NCBI GenBank assembly: GCA_021846985.1
Contig: JAJZVX010000005.1
Location: forward strand, 121,578-185,577
Length of the DNA stretch: 64,000 nucleotides
Origin: Acidobacteriota bacterium
GTDB taxonomy: Bacteria; Acidobacteriota; Terriglobia; Terriglobales; Acidobacteriaceae
Direction: 5' to 3'
The number at the start of each line of letters is the position of its first letter. Within the stretch, counting starts at the first letter, position 1. The notes below the pieces were generated by a model that was not told the DNA's origin, ran no database searches, and saw only the letters and a program-made list of their open reading frames with translations. Both the position numbers and the translations under genes were made by a program. Positions 28,769 through 37,593 of this stretch are shown piece after piece.

Positions 28769-30103
28769 CTACTGCTTGATCACGGTCCCATCCGGAAGGC
28801 GGACCTCGCCCCAACCGCCGTTGAGCCGGCTGGCAGTAAAGGGCGCTTTGGCCGCTTCCTTCTCGTCAATCTCGATGCCCCATCCCGGCTTTTCGTTGAT
28901 CCAGAAATAGCCGTCTTTCATCTCCGGACAGCCGCGGAAGATGGCTTTGGTGCGTTCGTTAAAGGGCGTGTACTCCTGAATGCCAAAGTTGTAGCTGACC
29001 AGATCGAGCGTCACGTTAGCTGCGTGCCCCACCGGGGAAACGTCGCCCGGGCCGTGCCAGGCCGTCCTTACGCCGAAGAACTCGGCAAGGATTGCAATCT
29101 TGCGCGCCGGGCTAAAGCCTCCCGCCTCGGAGAGATGCACGCGAATGTAGTCGATAAGCTGTTCAGTGATCAGGGGCTGCCACTCGTGTGGACTGTTGAA
29201 AAGCTCACCCATGGCGATGGGCGTGTCACAGTTCTGACGAATCTGCCGGAAGTAGCCCAGATCCTCGGGCGAGAGCGGATCTTCAAGGAAAAACATCCTG
29301 TATGGCTCGGCTTGCTTGCAGAACTGCACCGCCTCGTTGGGCGTGTAGCGCTCGTGCATGTCGTGAAGCAGCTGCACTTCGTCACCCAACTCGCGACGGC
29401 AAATCTCCAGCAGCTTCAACTCGCGGCGCATTGCGTACTCGCGATCGAAGACCGGCTTGTCGTGGAGTGCCAAAGGCCGCTGACCGGCTTTTTCGGCCGA
29501 ACCGTAGCCGGCCATTCCCGGCAGTCCCACCTGCACGCGCACATGACGAAAACCCTGAGCCATATACATTTTCGCATTGGCGACGACATCCTCGAAATCC
29601 GGACCGCTGGCGTGCGCATAACAGTCAACCGCCTCGCGACATTTGCCGCCCGCGAGCTGATAGACAGGCATCCCGGCCTGGCGTCCCTTGATGTCCCACA
29701 ACGCCTGGTCGATGCCGCTCAGCGCATTGTTCAGCACCGGCCCGTTCTTCCAGTACGAACTGTCGTAACACGACTGCCAGATGTCCTCGATCCGGTCCGT
29801 AGTCTTGCCCAACAGGAAGGGCTTCAAATACTTCTCCACGGCGGGCTTCACCAGATCGGCCCTCTGCGTGAACGTGGCACAACCGTAGCCGTAGAGCCCA
29901 TCCTGATCGGTGGTGATCTTCACCACCGTGAGCCGCACTCCGTCGGGCTCGCACTCGATGACGCTGATGTCTTTGATCCTCGGTGCGGGCATGCCCCGTG
30001 TGACGCGCGCCGTCTGTTCTTCGGCTTCAGTAAACCTCGGCGCAACGGCCAGCATCCCGGCCCCTGCCATCGACTTCAACAAATCACGACGCCCGATCGA
30101 CAT
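28769..30103 (-). CDS. Enolase-superfamily mannonate dehydratase (ManD/RspA-like), Tat-exported
   Basis: The 444 residues start with a Tat signal (IGRRDLLKSMAGAGMLAVAP). The enolase-superfamily capping domain (KDISVIECEPDGVRLTVVKI) and barrel follow. Visible landmarks are NALSGIDQALWDIKGRQAGMP, the Asp/Glu metal ligands in HDMHERYTP and FFLEDPLSPEDLG, GELFNSPHEW and TAWHGPGDVSPVGHAANV. The family dehydrates D-mannonate or D-gluconate. It is the third mannonate-dehydratase candidate here and is unrelated in fold to the other two. GTGAGG precedes the ATG at 30103. Confidence 0.9.
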   Translation of the reverse strand: MSIGRRDLLKSMAGAGMLAVAPRFTEAEEQTARVTRGMPAPRIKDISVIECEPDGVRLTVVKITTDQDGLYGYGCATFTQRADLVKPAVEKYLKPFLLGKTTDRIEDIWQSCYDSSYWKNGPVLNNALSGIDQALWDIKGRQAGMPVYQLAGGKCREAVDCYAHASGPDFEDVVANAKMYMAQGFRHVRVQVGLPGMAGYGSAEKAGQRPLALHDKPVFDREYAMRRELKLLEICRRELGDEVQLLHDMHERYTPNEAVQFCKQAEPYRMFFLEDPLSPEDLGYFRQIRQNCDTPIAMGELFNSPHEWQPLITEQLIDYIRVHLSEAGGFSPARKIAILAEFFGVRTAWHGPGDVSPVGHAANVTLDLVSYNFGIQEYTPFNERTKAIFRGCPEMKDGYFWINEKPGWGIEIDEKEAAKAPFTASRLNGGWGEVRLPDGTVIKQ

Positions 30104-30342
30104 ATCCTCACCCTCGGCCACTCTGCGCAGCCTGCATGCAGTATTGAATTTTTCAGCCGGATTCTCGCAGGGAATTTCCGGAGAGCAGCAAGTATACAGC
30201 CTGCGGCGCATCTGCTTCGCGCCCCTGCTTGCGCCTGGCAATGGCCGCACCCGCGCCGCTCTTCGTGCTTGCCAGTCTTGTTTCCATTGGATACCATCGG
30301 GACCAGACAGCGGCCCGGACCCGGGCAGGAGGCACCATCAAC

Positions 30343-31497
30343 ATGAGGAACGTCAGCCGCAGAGTATTTCTCCAGGGTGCAAGCGCGGCGGCCCTGGGAC
30401 TGTACCTTCCCTCCACCCGCCTCATGGCGGTCACGTCAGCCCCCACTGCTCCGGTAGCTGTTGCCAGATGCAACACCTACGGCCCGGAAGTAGTTTCTTC
30501 CCTCGCCACGATGTTCGACCAGATTGGCAGCCTCAAGAAGCTCGTCTACGGCAAGACGGTAGCCGTCAAAATCAATGTGACGGGCGGCTACTCCGAGCGT
30601 TTCAAGGGCATGCCCCAAGGACAGACTTTCTGGGTGCATCCGGAAGTGGTCAGCGCCACCGTCCATCTTCTGGGCAAGGCAGGGGCCAAGCGCATCCGCA
30701 TCGTCGAAAGTCCCACAGGGTCCAATGCGCGCACCCTCGAGGAGTTTCTCACCAAGGCAGGATGGCAACTCTCTGACCTGACCCGCGCTGCATCCGGCGT
30801 CGAATTTGACAACACCAACTTCGCCGGCCCCTCGAAGAGATTTGCGCGTTTCTGGGTTCCGGGCGGAGGCAGGGTCTTCACAGCGTATGACCTCAGCAGC
30901 GCTTACCACGATTGCGACGTCTACGTCTCCATCGCCAAGCTCAAAGAGCACAGCACCACGGGCATTACCGGGGCCATGAAGAATACTTTTGGCATCACGC
31001 CCACCACGGTTTACGGCCAGAATGCCGGCATTGATGAGCCCAGCGCCGAGCCAGGCGGCGCGCGCTCCATGCTCCATATCGGCGAGCGCCAACCTTCCAA
31101 ATCCGCAATGGCGGAGATCAACCCTAAATCCTCGCGCGATCCCGGTTATCGCGTTCCCCGCGTGGTCACCGACCTTGTTGCTGCCCGCCCCATTCACCTC
31201 AGCGTGATCGACGGCATCGATACCGTCGCCGGGGGGGAAGGCCCGTGGGTCAAGAACATGCGTTCCGTCCACGCGGGCGTGCTGATCGCCGGAACTAACT
31301 GCGTCACCACGGATGCCGTTTGTACCGCGCTCATGGGCTTCAATCCCATGGCCGAGCGCGGCACGGCGCCTTTTGAAAAGTGTGACAGCATGCTTCAACT
31401 CGCCGAGCAGGCCGGCATCGGCACCCGCGATCTGAGCCGTATCGAGGTTCTGGGGCTGCCCATCGCCCAAGGCCGCGTTGAATTCCGCAAAGTGTAG
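30343..31497 (+). CDS. DUF362 domain protein with twin-arginine signal
   Basis: The 384-residue protein has a Tat signal (SRRVFLQGASAAALGLYLP), then a DUF362 domain: KTVAVKINVTGGY, YVSIAKLKEHSTTGITGAMKN, LSVIDGIDTVAGGEGP and the closing GTNCVTTDAVCTALMGFNP. DUF362 proteins often carry ferredoxin clusters; here no CxxCxxC set is present, so this is the cluster-free exported type found next to sugar-catabolic genes. Function is unknown. AGGAGG lies upstream of ATG 30343. Confidence 0.85.
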   Translation: MRNVSRRVFLQGASAAALGLYLPSTRLMAVTSAPTAPVAVARCNTYGPEVVSSLATMFDQIGSLKKLVYGKTVAVKINVTGGYSERFKGMPQGQTFWVHPEVVSATVHLLGKAGAKRIRIVESPTGSNARTLEEFLTKAGWQLSDLTRAASGVEFDNTNFAGPSKRFARFWVPGGGRVFTAYDLSSAYHDCDVYVSIAKLKEHSTTGITGAMKNTFGITPTTVYGQNAGIDEPSAEPGGARSMLHIGERQPSKSAMAEINPKSSRDPGYRVPRVVTDLVAARPIHLSVIDGIDTVAGGEGPWVKNMRSVHAGVLIAGTNCVTTDAVCTALMGFNPMAERGTAPFEKCDSMLQLAEQAGIGTRDLSRIEVLGLPIAQGRVEFRKV

Positions 31498-31516
31498 CGG
31501 CCGCTTTGGCCGCTAC
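31494..31516. terminator. Stem-loop containing both convergent stop codons
   Basis: Arms 31494-31502 and 31508-31516 are perfect 9-bp complements with a 5-nt loop. The TAG of the DUF362 gene (31495-31497) and the TAG of hutH (31513-31515, minus strand) lie symmetrically in the two arms. No T-run follows. Confidence 0.55.
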
Positions 31517-33036
31517 GCGCGCCACTCGTCCAGCGCACCGGCGCGAATTGCTTTTGCAAGCCGGGCGACATCCTCTGCCGCCGAGCGGTCTTCGGCAAGA
31601 TGCGCCACGACAGCACGCACGGCATCGTAAACGCGTTCCACTTCGCGGCTGGCCTTGAGCGGCCGCCGATACTCCAGTCCCTGCGCCGCGCACATCAACT
31701 CCATGGCCAACACCCGTTCAGCATTCTCCACGATGGTGCGCAGCTTGAGCGCTCCGGTCATGCCCATCGAGACGTGATCTTCCTTGCCACCGTCGGTCGG
31801 AATGCTTCCTGTAGACGAGGGGTGCGCCAGCACCTGGCACTCGTTGATCAGCGCCGCGGCCACAATCTGCGCCATCATGAACCCCGACGACAGCCCCGGA
31901 TCGGGCGAAAGGAAAGCCGGCAGCCCTTCGTTGATATCCGGGTTCAGCAGCCGGTCAATCCTCCTCTCCATGATCCCCGCCAAGTCGGTCAGCACAATCG
32001 CCGCGTAGTCAAACGCGTAGGCCAGTGGAGCCCCGTGAAAATTCCCGCCGGAAATCACCGTGCCCTCGCCTGGCTCATCGGCAAACACCAACGGATTGTC
32101 GGTCGCCGAGCCTGTCTCCGTCTCCAGCACACCGGTCACGTGCGCCAGCGCTCCGCGCACCGCGCCATGCACTTGTGGCATGCAGCGCAGGCAATACGCA
32201 TCCTGCACGCGCGTGTCACGCACCCGATGCGCTTCGCGAATCTCCGACCCTTCCAGCAACCGCAGCAAATGCGCTGCTGACGCCATCTGTCCTGCGTGCG
32301 GCCGCGCCTTGTGAATCCGCGCGTCAAATGCGGCGGGCGTACCCATCAGCGCCTCCAGCGACATGGCTCCTGCCACATCCGCCAACTCCGCCACACGCCG
32401 TGCGCGGACCGTGGCCAAGCCGCCCACCGCGGTCATCGCCTGCGTTCCGTTCAACAGCGCCAGCCCTTCCTTCGCACCCAGCGCGATAGGCTTCAGCCCG
32501 GCTCGGCGCATCGCCTCAGCGCCGCTCATGCGTTCGCCCGCATAAAACGCCTCTCCCTCGCCGATGACCACCAACGCCAGGTGCGCCAGCGGAGCCAGGT
32601 CGCCGCTTGCGCCTACCGAACCTTTCTCGGGAATCACAGGGTGCACACCTGCGTTCAGCATGGCCACCAGCAACTCCACCAGTTCCGGGCGGCAGCCGCT
32701 GAGACCCTTGGCCAGTACATTCGCGCGCAACAGCAGCATGGCTCGCGCCTCGGCCTCGTCAAGCGGAGCGCCTACGCCGCCGGCATGACTCCGCACCAGG
32801 TTGGTCTGTAACTGCGCCAGCTTATCAGGCGCCACCCGCACATCCGCCAGCTTCCCAAACCCTGTGTTGACGCCGTAGACCGTCTGGCCATCCGCCAGTA
32901 TCCTTTCGATCAGTTCCCTGCCCGCCCTAACGCGCCTCACCGCTTCAGGCGCCACCTGCGCCTTGCAGCCGTACACTGCCACTGCTTCCATCTCAGCCAG
33001 ACTCAGCGGCTGACCGTCCAGAATCACGCCACTCAT
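31513..33036 (-). CDS. hutH: Histidine ammonia-lyase
   Basis: HutH converts L-histidine to urocanate and ammonia in the cytoplasm. The 507 residues have the normal length. The MIO cofactor is formed from Ala-Ser-Gly at 143-145 in GSVGASGDLAPLAH. Other active-site segments are VYGVNTGFG, QTNLVRSHAGGVG, LNGTQAMTAVGG, SATDNPLVF, SGGNFHGAPLA, and QVLAHPSSTGSIPTDGGKED. The start is ATG 33036. hutU and hutI are not next to it. The divergent Lrp-type gene is the likely regulator. Confidence 0.96.
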   Translation of the reverse strand: MSGVILDGQPLSLAEMEAVAVYGCKAQVAPEAVRRVRAGRELIERILADGQTVYGVNTGFGKLADVRVAPDKLAQLQTNLVRSHAGGVGAPLDEAEARAMLLLRANVLAKGLSGCRPELVELLVAMLNAGVHPVIPEKGSVGASGDLAPLAHLALVVIGEGEAFYAGERMSGAEAMRRAGLKPIALGAKEGLALLNGTQAMTAVGGLATVRARRVAELADVAGAMSLEALMGTPAAFDARIHKARPHAGQMASAAHLLRLLEGSEIREAHRVRDTRVQDAYCLRCMPQVHGAVRGALAHVTGVLETETGSATDNPLVFADEPGEGTVISGGNFHGAPLAYAFDYAAIVLTDLAGIMERRIDRLLNPDINEGLPAFLSPDPGLSSGFMMAQIVAAALINECQVLAHPSSTGSIPTDGGKEDHVSMGMTGALKLRTIVENAERVLAMELMCAAQGLEYRRPLKASREVERVYDAVRAVVAHLAEDRSAAEDVARLAKAIRAGALDEWRA

Positions 33037-33080
33037 ATGCCCGATCCTAGGCCTGGATCTCCCCTGCGTACAGAGACAAC

Positions 33081-33105
33081 GCATGATGAATCTTGCATCT
33101 CATGC
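33081..33105. promoter_or_regulatory. Imperfect palindrome, possible operator
   Basis: GCATGATG at 33081-33088 and CATCTCATGC at 33096-33105 form an imperfect inverted repeat in the 87-bp spacer between hutH and the divergent Lrp-type gene. Lrp/AsnC proteins bind such degenerate palindromes, and autoregulation from this place is common. This is inference from position and symmetry only. Confidence 0.35.
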
Positions 33106-33123
33106 TTGAATCCACTACTCTGA

Positions 33124-33630
33124 ATGGCTATGACGATGGATTCCACTGCTTTGCTCGACCAAACCGGCCGCCAGCTTCTTGAAGAGCTGCAGGCGAACGC
33201 CCGGCTCAGCGCCGCGGAGCTTGGCAGGCGCATCGGCCTCTCTCCCACCGCCACCGCCGAACGCATGCGGCAGATGGAAGAGTCTGGCATTCTACATGGC
33301 TATACGGTAGAAATCGATCGCGAGGCGCTCGGCCTCGAGGTCATGGCTTTCATCCGCATGAGCTGCCGCGGCCAGCAGTACTATCGTCTGATCACTTATG
33401 TGCAGACCCTCGAAGAGGTACGCGAGTGCCACCACCTCACCGGCGGCGACGACCTACTGCTCAAAGTCACCACCACCAGCATGGACAATCTGGAAGCGCT
33501 CATCGAGGCGCTGCTCCCGTATGGAACGACGGTCACCAGTCTTGTGCTCTCATCGCCGGTCGAGCGCCGCCGCTTTAACATCAGCGGACGCCTCGCCACC
33601 ATCGTGCGCAAGCAGCCGCGCCGTCGCTGA
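33124..33630 (+). CDS. Lrp/AsnC family transcriptional regulator
   Basis: The 168 residues have an N-terminal helix-turn-helix (LQANARLSAAELGRRIGLSPTATAERMRQMEESGIL, about 21-57) and a C-terminal RAM effector domain (VMAFIRMSCRGQQYY to YGTTVTSLVLSSPVERR). Such proteins sense amino acids and form octamers. Its divergence from hutH with an 87-bp shared spacer suggests control of histidine use. Three ATG codons cluster at the start; 33124 is the first. Confidence 0.93.
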   Translation: MAMTMDSTALLDQTGRQLLEELQANARLSAAELGRRIGLSPTATAERMRQMEESGILHGYTVEIDREALGLEVMAFIRMSCRGQQYYRLITYVQTLEEVRECHHLTGGDDLLLKVTTTSMDNLEALIEALLPYGTTVTSLVLSSPVERRRFNISGRLATIVRKQPRRR

Positions 33631-33663
33631 GCAGCATCGTACCAGGCGACTGCCTGGCAGCCG

Positions 33664-34719
33664 TCAGTCCAACCCCAGAATCTTCCGGTTCGTCTCGCAA
33701 TCCGCCGCGCCTCCGGCGAAATCGTCAAAAGCCCGTTCCGTCACCCGGATAATGTGGTCGCGAATAAACGGGGCTCCCTCGGCCGCGCCCTGTTCCGGAT
33801 GCTTGATGCAGCACTCCCACTCCAGCACCGCCCAACCGGCAAAGTCGTACTGGGCCATCTTGGAAAAGATGGCGCGGAAGTTCACCTGCCCATCGCCCAG
33901 AGAGCGGAAGCGGCCGGGCCGGTCGATCCAGCTCTGGTAGCCGCCATAGACGCCACACCGTCCGTCGGGCCGGAACTCGGCATCCTTCACGTGAAACATT
34001 CGCACCCGGTCGTGGTACATGTCCAGGAACGCGAGGTAGTCCATCTGCTGGAGCAGCATGTGGCTTGGATCGAAGAGGATGTTGGCCCGCGGATGCCCGC
34101 CCACCGTGCCCAGGAACCGTTCAAAGGTTGCGCCGTCGTGCAGGTCCTCGGCCGGGTGCAGTTCAAAGCACAAGTCCACGCCCGCCTCATCAAACTGGTT
34201 GAGGATCGGCAGCCATCGCCGTCCCAGCTCGGCAAAGGCCTCGTCGATCAATCCTGCCGGACGCTGCGGAAACGGATAGAGATACGGCCAGGCCAGCGCC
34301 CCCGAGAAGGTCCCATGCGCCTTCAGGCCCATTCTCCTGCTGGCCTTGGCCATCAGCCCCATCTGTTCCACTGCCCATGCCTGCTTGGCCTTTGCATTGC
34401 CTGCAAGCTCAGCGGGCGCGAAGCTATCGAGCATTGTGTCGTAGGCTGGGTGGCTTGCCACCAGTTGCCCCTGAATGTGCGTGGCTAATTCTGTGATTTC
34501 TACGCCCGCTTCTTTCGCCGTTCCCAGAAACTCGTCACAGTAAGTCTGGCTTTCTGCGGCCAGCTCAACGTCGAGAATCCGCCGGTCCCAGGCCGGAATC
34601 TGCACGCCCTCGAATCCCAGCCCAGCGGCCCACTCCGTCAAGCCCTTCAGACTGTTGAAGGGAGCCACATCGTGAGCAAACTGCGCCAGGTAAATTGCCG
34701 GTCCTTTGATCGTCCTCAT
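33664..34719 (-). CDS. Sugar phosphate isomerase/epimerase (AP-endonuclease-2-like TIM barrel)
   Basis: The 351-residue protein lacks a signal peptide. Metal-binding residues of the xylose-isomerase-like TIM barrel are visible: Glu in DLCFELHPAEDLHDG, Asp/His in ILFDPSHMLLQQMD, His/Asp in RMFHVKDAEF and Glu in GWAVLEWECC. Family members isomerise or epimerise sugars and keto-sugars. It is followed upstream on the same strand by a Gfo/Idh/MocA gene (45 nt), a pair often seen in inositol- or keto-sugar-degrading modules. GGGAG precedes ATG 34719. Confidence 0.87.
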   Translation of the reverse strand: MRTIKGPAIYLAQFAHDVAPFNSLKGLTEWAAGLGFEGVQIPAWDRRILDVELAAESQTYCDEFLGTAKEAGVEITELATHIQGQLVASHPAYDTMLDSFAPAELAGNAKAKQAWAVEQMGLMAKASRRMGLKAHGTFSGALAWPYLYPFPQRPAGLIDEAFAELGRRWLPILNQFDEAGVDLCFELHPAEDLHDGATFERFLGTVGGHPRANILFDPSHMLLQQMDYLAFLDMYHDRVRMFHVKDAEFRPDGRCGVYGGYQSWIDRPGRFRSLGDGQVNFRAIFSKMAQYDFAGWAVLEWECCIKHPEQGAAEGAPFIRDHIIRVTERAFDDFAGGAADCETNRKILGLD

Positions 34720-34764
34720 GCTCTCCCGTCTCCTAAAGCTACGCACACAAAATCAGCCGTCCGG

Positions 34765-35919
34765 TCAGAACTCCACCCACTTCTGCGCCTTGCTGCTGGC
34801 GATGGTCTGCTCAATGTAACGCATGCCACGCACTGCCGCGCGAATTCCCGGCAGCGTGTCCGGCACGGGATTTGCCTTGCCGGTCTTCCAACCGAGCACC
34901 GCATCGGCAAACTCTCGGTAGAGAATGCCGAAGGCTTCGATGAGCCCCTCCGGATGCCCGATGGGCAGCCGCGTGACCGCCAGCGCGTCCTTGCTTAGAT
35001 AGCTGGCGGCCGCATGGCGGATCTCTTCGAGGCCGTTCACCCAGCGCACGCGCAGCCGGTTGGGATCCTCGTGGTACCACTCGACCGAGCCTTCTTCGCC
35101 GTACACACGCAACCGCAGGCCGTTGCGCTCGCCCGCCGCCACCTGCGAGGCCATCAACACGCCTGTCGCTCCGTTGCTCAGTCGCATCAGCTCATTGCAA
35201 TCGTCATCCAGACGCCGCCCTGGCACCACGGTCCGCAGTTCGGCGTTCAGCGCCGTCACATCCAGTCCGGTCACATACTCGACCAGATGGAAGGCGTGCA
35301 CGCCGATATCGCCGATGCATCCGCCCGGTCCGTTTTGCGCCGGGTCCGACCGCCAGGAAGCCTGTTTATTGCCTTCCGCTTCCACCGCCCTGCTCAGCCA
35401 CCCTTGAAAATATTCCACAGCGACTTTGCGAATCTTGCCCAGCATGCCGCTGGCGCAGATGGCGCGCGCCTCGCGCACCAGCGGATAGCCGGCATAGGTA
35501 TGCGTTAGCCCATAAGGCAGACCGGACTTCGCCACGGCCCTTTCCATATCCAGCGCCTCGGCATAGGAGATCGTGGCCGGCTTGTCGCTCATGACCGGGA
35601 ACCCTGCCTCCAGCGCCGCCAGCGCCACCGGCAGGTGCAGATGGTTGGGCGTCACAATGGCCACGAAGTCGATCGGATCGGGCCGCTTCCTCTCGGCCTC
35701 CATCATCTCCTTGTAGCCGGCGTATGCCCTCGCGGGGTCGATCCGGTAAAACTCGCCTGCCGCCTTCGACCGCTCCGCCGTTTGCGAAAACGCTCCGGCC
35801 ACCAACTCGATGCGCCCTTCCAACTCCGCTCCCATGCGGTGCACCGGGCCGATAAACGCGCCCGGTCCACCGCCCACCATGCCCATCCGCAGTTTGCCCT
35901 TGCCCACGATCTGCGCCAT
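34765..35919 (-). CDS. Gfo/Idh/MocA family NAD(P)-dependent oxidoreductase
   Basis: The 384-residue protein has an N-terminal Rossmann fold (LRMGMVGGGPGAFIGPVHRM). VTPNHLHLPVALAALEAGFPVMSDKPATIS follows, with the Lys of the conserved E/D-K-P motif, then a C-terminal dimer domain with GDIGVHAFHLVEYVTG. It likely oxidises a sugar or cyclitol. No signal peptide is seen. It sits between the TIM-barrel isomerase and uronate isomerase genes, all on one strand, so it could supply the reductase missing between uronate isomerase and mannonate dehydratase (inference; UxuB is normally of another family). Confidence 0.9.
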   Translation of the reverse strand: MAQIVGKGKLRMGMVGGGPGAFIGPVHRMGAELEGRIELVAGAFSQTAERSKAAGEFYRIDPARAYAGYKEMMEAERKRPDPIDFVAIVTPNHLHLPVALAALEAGFPVMSDKPATISYAEALDMERAVAKSGLPYGLTHTYAGYPLVREARAICASGMLGKIRKVAVEYFQGWLSRAVEAEGNKQASWRSDPAQNGPGGCIGDIGVHAFHLVEYVTGLDVTALNAELRTVVPGRRLDDDCNELMRLSNGATGVLMASQVAAGERNGLRLRVYGEEGSVEWYHEDPNRLRVRWVNGLEEIRHAAASYLSKDALAVTRLPIGHPEGLIEAFGILYREFADAVLGWKTGKANPVPDTLPGIRAAVRGMRYIEQTIASSKAQKWVEF

Positions 35920-35957
35920 TGTTCCAGTCTCCCTATCTGTTGCTTTGTGTTAGCACC

Positions 35958-37352
35958 TTATAACTTATAGGCCTTCTTGACCAGTCCCACGGCAAGCTCG
36001 CGCGCCAGTTCCACCGCCTCATCCTCCTCAATGCGGTGCTCGGCCACCAACCTCGCCAGGAAACTCGCATCCATTCGCCGCGCCACGTCGTGCCGCGCCG
36101 GAATCGACAGAAAGGCCCGCGTATCATCATTGAAACCAGCCGTATTGTAAAAGCCTGCCGTCTCCGTCACCAGTTCGCGGAAGCGCCGCATGCCCTCCGG
36201 GCTGTCGAAGAACCACCATGGCGGTCCCAGCTTCAAGCAGGGATAGTGCCCTGCCAGCGGCGCCAGTTCCCTGCTGAAAGCCGTCTCGTCAAGCGTGAAC
36301 AGAATCAGCGTCAGCCGCGCCTCATTCCCGAAGCGATCCAGCAGCGGCCGCAACGCATGTACGTAATCCGTGGCTTGCGGAATGTCCGCGCCCATGTCCC
36401 GACCATACTTCGCGAAGATCTGTGCATTGTGGTTGCGCACCGATCCCGGATGAATTTGCATCACGAGTCCATCCTCCAGGCTCATCCGCGCCATCTCGGT
36501 AAGCATCTGCGCCCGGAACAGCTCTTTCTGGGCCGCTTCGGCTTTACCGCCCAGCACCGCATCAAACAACCAGGCAGCCTCGGCTTCGTCCAGGTCGGCC
36601 GTCTGCGCTGTCGGATGGCCATGATCGGTTGCCGTCGCTCCCAGCGTCTTGAAGAACCGTCTCCGGGCTTCGAGCGCCCTCAAATAGCCGCTCCACGTGG
36701 CCGTATCCTCGCCCGTCAATTTGCCCAAGGCTTCGATCCCCACGCGAAAGCCGGCGAACTCAGGGTCCACCACAGGATCTGGCCGGAAGGTGGGTACAAT
36801 CCTGCCCTTCCACCCTGAGGCGCGAATCACCGCATGGTCTTCCAGCCCATCGACTGGAGAATCTGTCGTCGCCAGCACCTCAATCCCGAACCTTTCGAAG
36901 AGCATCCGCGGCCGGAATTCTGCTGTTGCCAGCTTCGCCTCAATCGTGTCGAAATATGTGTCGGCCGTTGCTGCGGAAAGCCGCTCCGTCAGCCCGAAGA
37001 GCGTCTCGAAGGCGTAGTCCAGCCAAAGCCGCGTCGGTGTTCCCCGGAAGAGGTGATAATGGCTGGCGAAGATGTGCCACACTGCGCGCGGATTTCTGAC
37101 CGGATGGTTGCCGATCTCCAATTCCTCGAGCGTCACTCCCTGGCTGTAGAGCATGCGGAAGACGTAGTGATCCGGCTGGACAAAAAACGTCACTGGATCG
37201 GGAAACGCCTCATTCCGCGCAAACCAGCCCGCCTGCGTATGCCCGTGCGGACTGACAATGGGAAGGTTCTTGATCCCTGCATATAGCCTTCGCGCAATCG
37301 CCTGTGTCTTTTCCTCGGCCGGAAACAGTCTGTCCTCATGCAGCAGCGCCAT
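35958..37352 (-). CDS. uxaC: Uronate isomerase
   Basis: UxaC interconverts D-glucuronate/D-fructuronate and D-galacturonate/D-tagaturonate in the cytoplasm. The 464-residue amidohydrolase-superfamily enzyme has LPIVSPHGHTQAGWF with the His-x-His, EVLATTDSPVDGLEDHAVI, VMQIHPGSVRNHN, and FTLDETAFSRELAPLAGHYPCLKLGPPWWF. The start is ATG 37352. It is the first committed gene of uronate breakdown in this region; uxaB/uxuB, kdgK and kdgA are not seen in the window. Confidence 0.95.
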   Translation of the reverse strand: MALLHEDRLFPAEEKTQAIARRLYAGIKNLPIVSPHGHTQAGWFARNEAFPDPVTFFVQPDHYVFRMLYSQGVTLEELEIGNHPVRNPRAVWHIFASHYHLFRGTPTRLWLDYAFETLFGLTERLSAATADTYFDTIEAKLATAEFRPRMLFERFGIEVLATTDSPVDGLEDHAVIRASGWKGRIVPTFRPDPVVDPEFAGFRVGIEALGKLTGEDTATWSGYLRALEARRRFFKTLGATATDHGHPTAQTADLDEAEAAWLFDAVLGGKAEAAQKELFRAQMLTEMARMSLEDGLVMQIHPGSVRNHNAQIFAKYGRDMGADIPQATDYVHALRPLLDRFGNEARLTLILFTLDETAFSRELAPLAGHYPCLKLGPPWWFFDSPEGMRRFRELVTETAGFYNTAGFNDDTRAFLSIPARHDVARRMDASFLARLVAEHRIEEDEAVELARELAVGLVKKAYKL

Positions 37353-37593
37353 ATCTTCTCTGATCTCCTCTACGCCCTCCAGTATCGCTCATGACTCCTT
37401 CCCATCCACGGGAGGAGGCTGCAAGCATCTTTCGTCGTTATGCTGTCTCGGCAGCCAATTTCGGCGGCCACCCGCAAACTGGTCAGGCAGGTACGGCCGC
37501 ACCAGCGTACTGAGCGGCCACACAACTTCGTCCCGGCAACGTGACTTCTTCATCTTTTTCCGCGTGCCGCCATGAAGGGGCTCCAGCTCGAAG

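Noticed and set aside
33642..33657. Small hairpin after the Lrp-type gene as a terminator
   Set aside because: Only 6 bp, no T-run; too weak to call.
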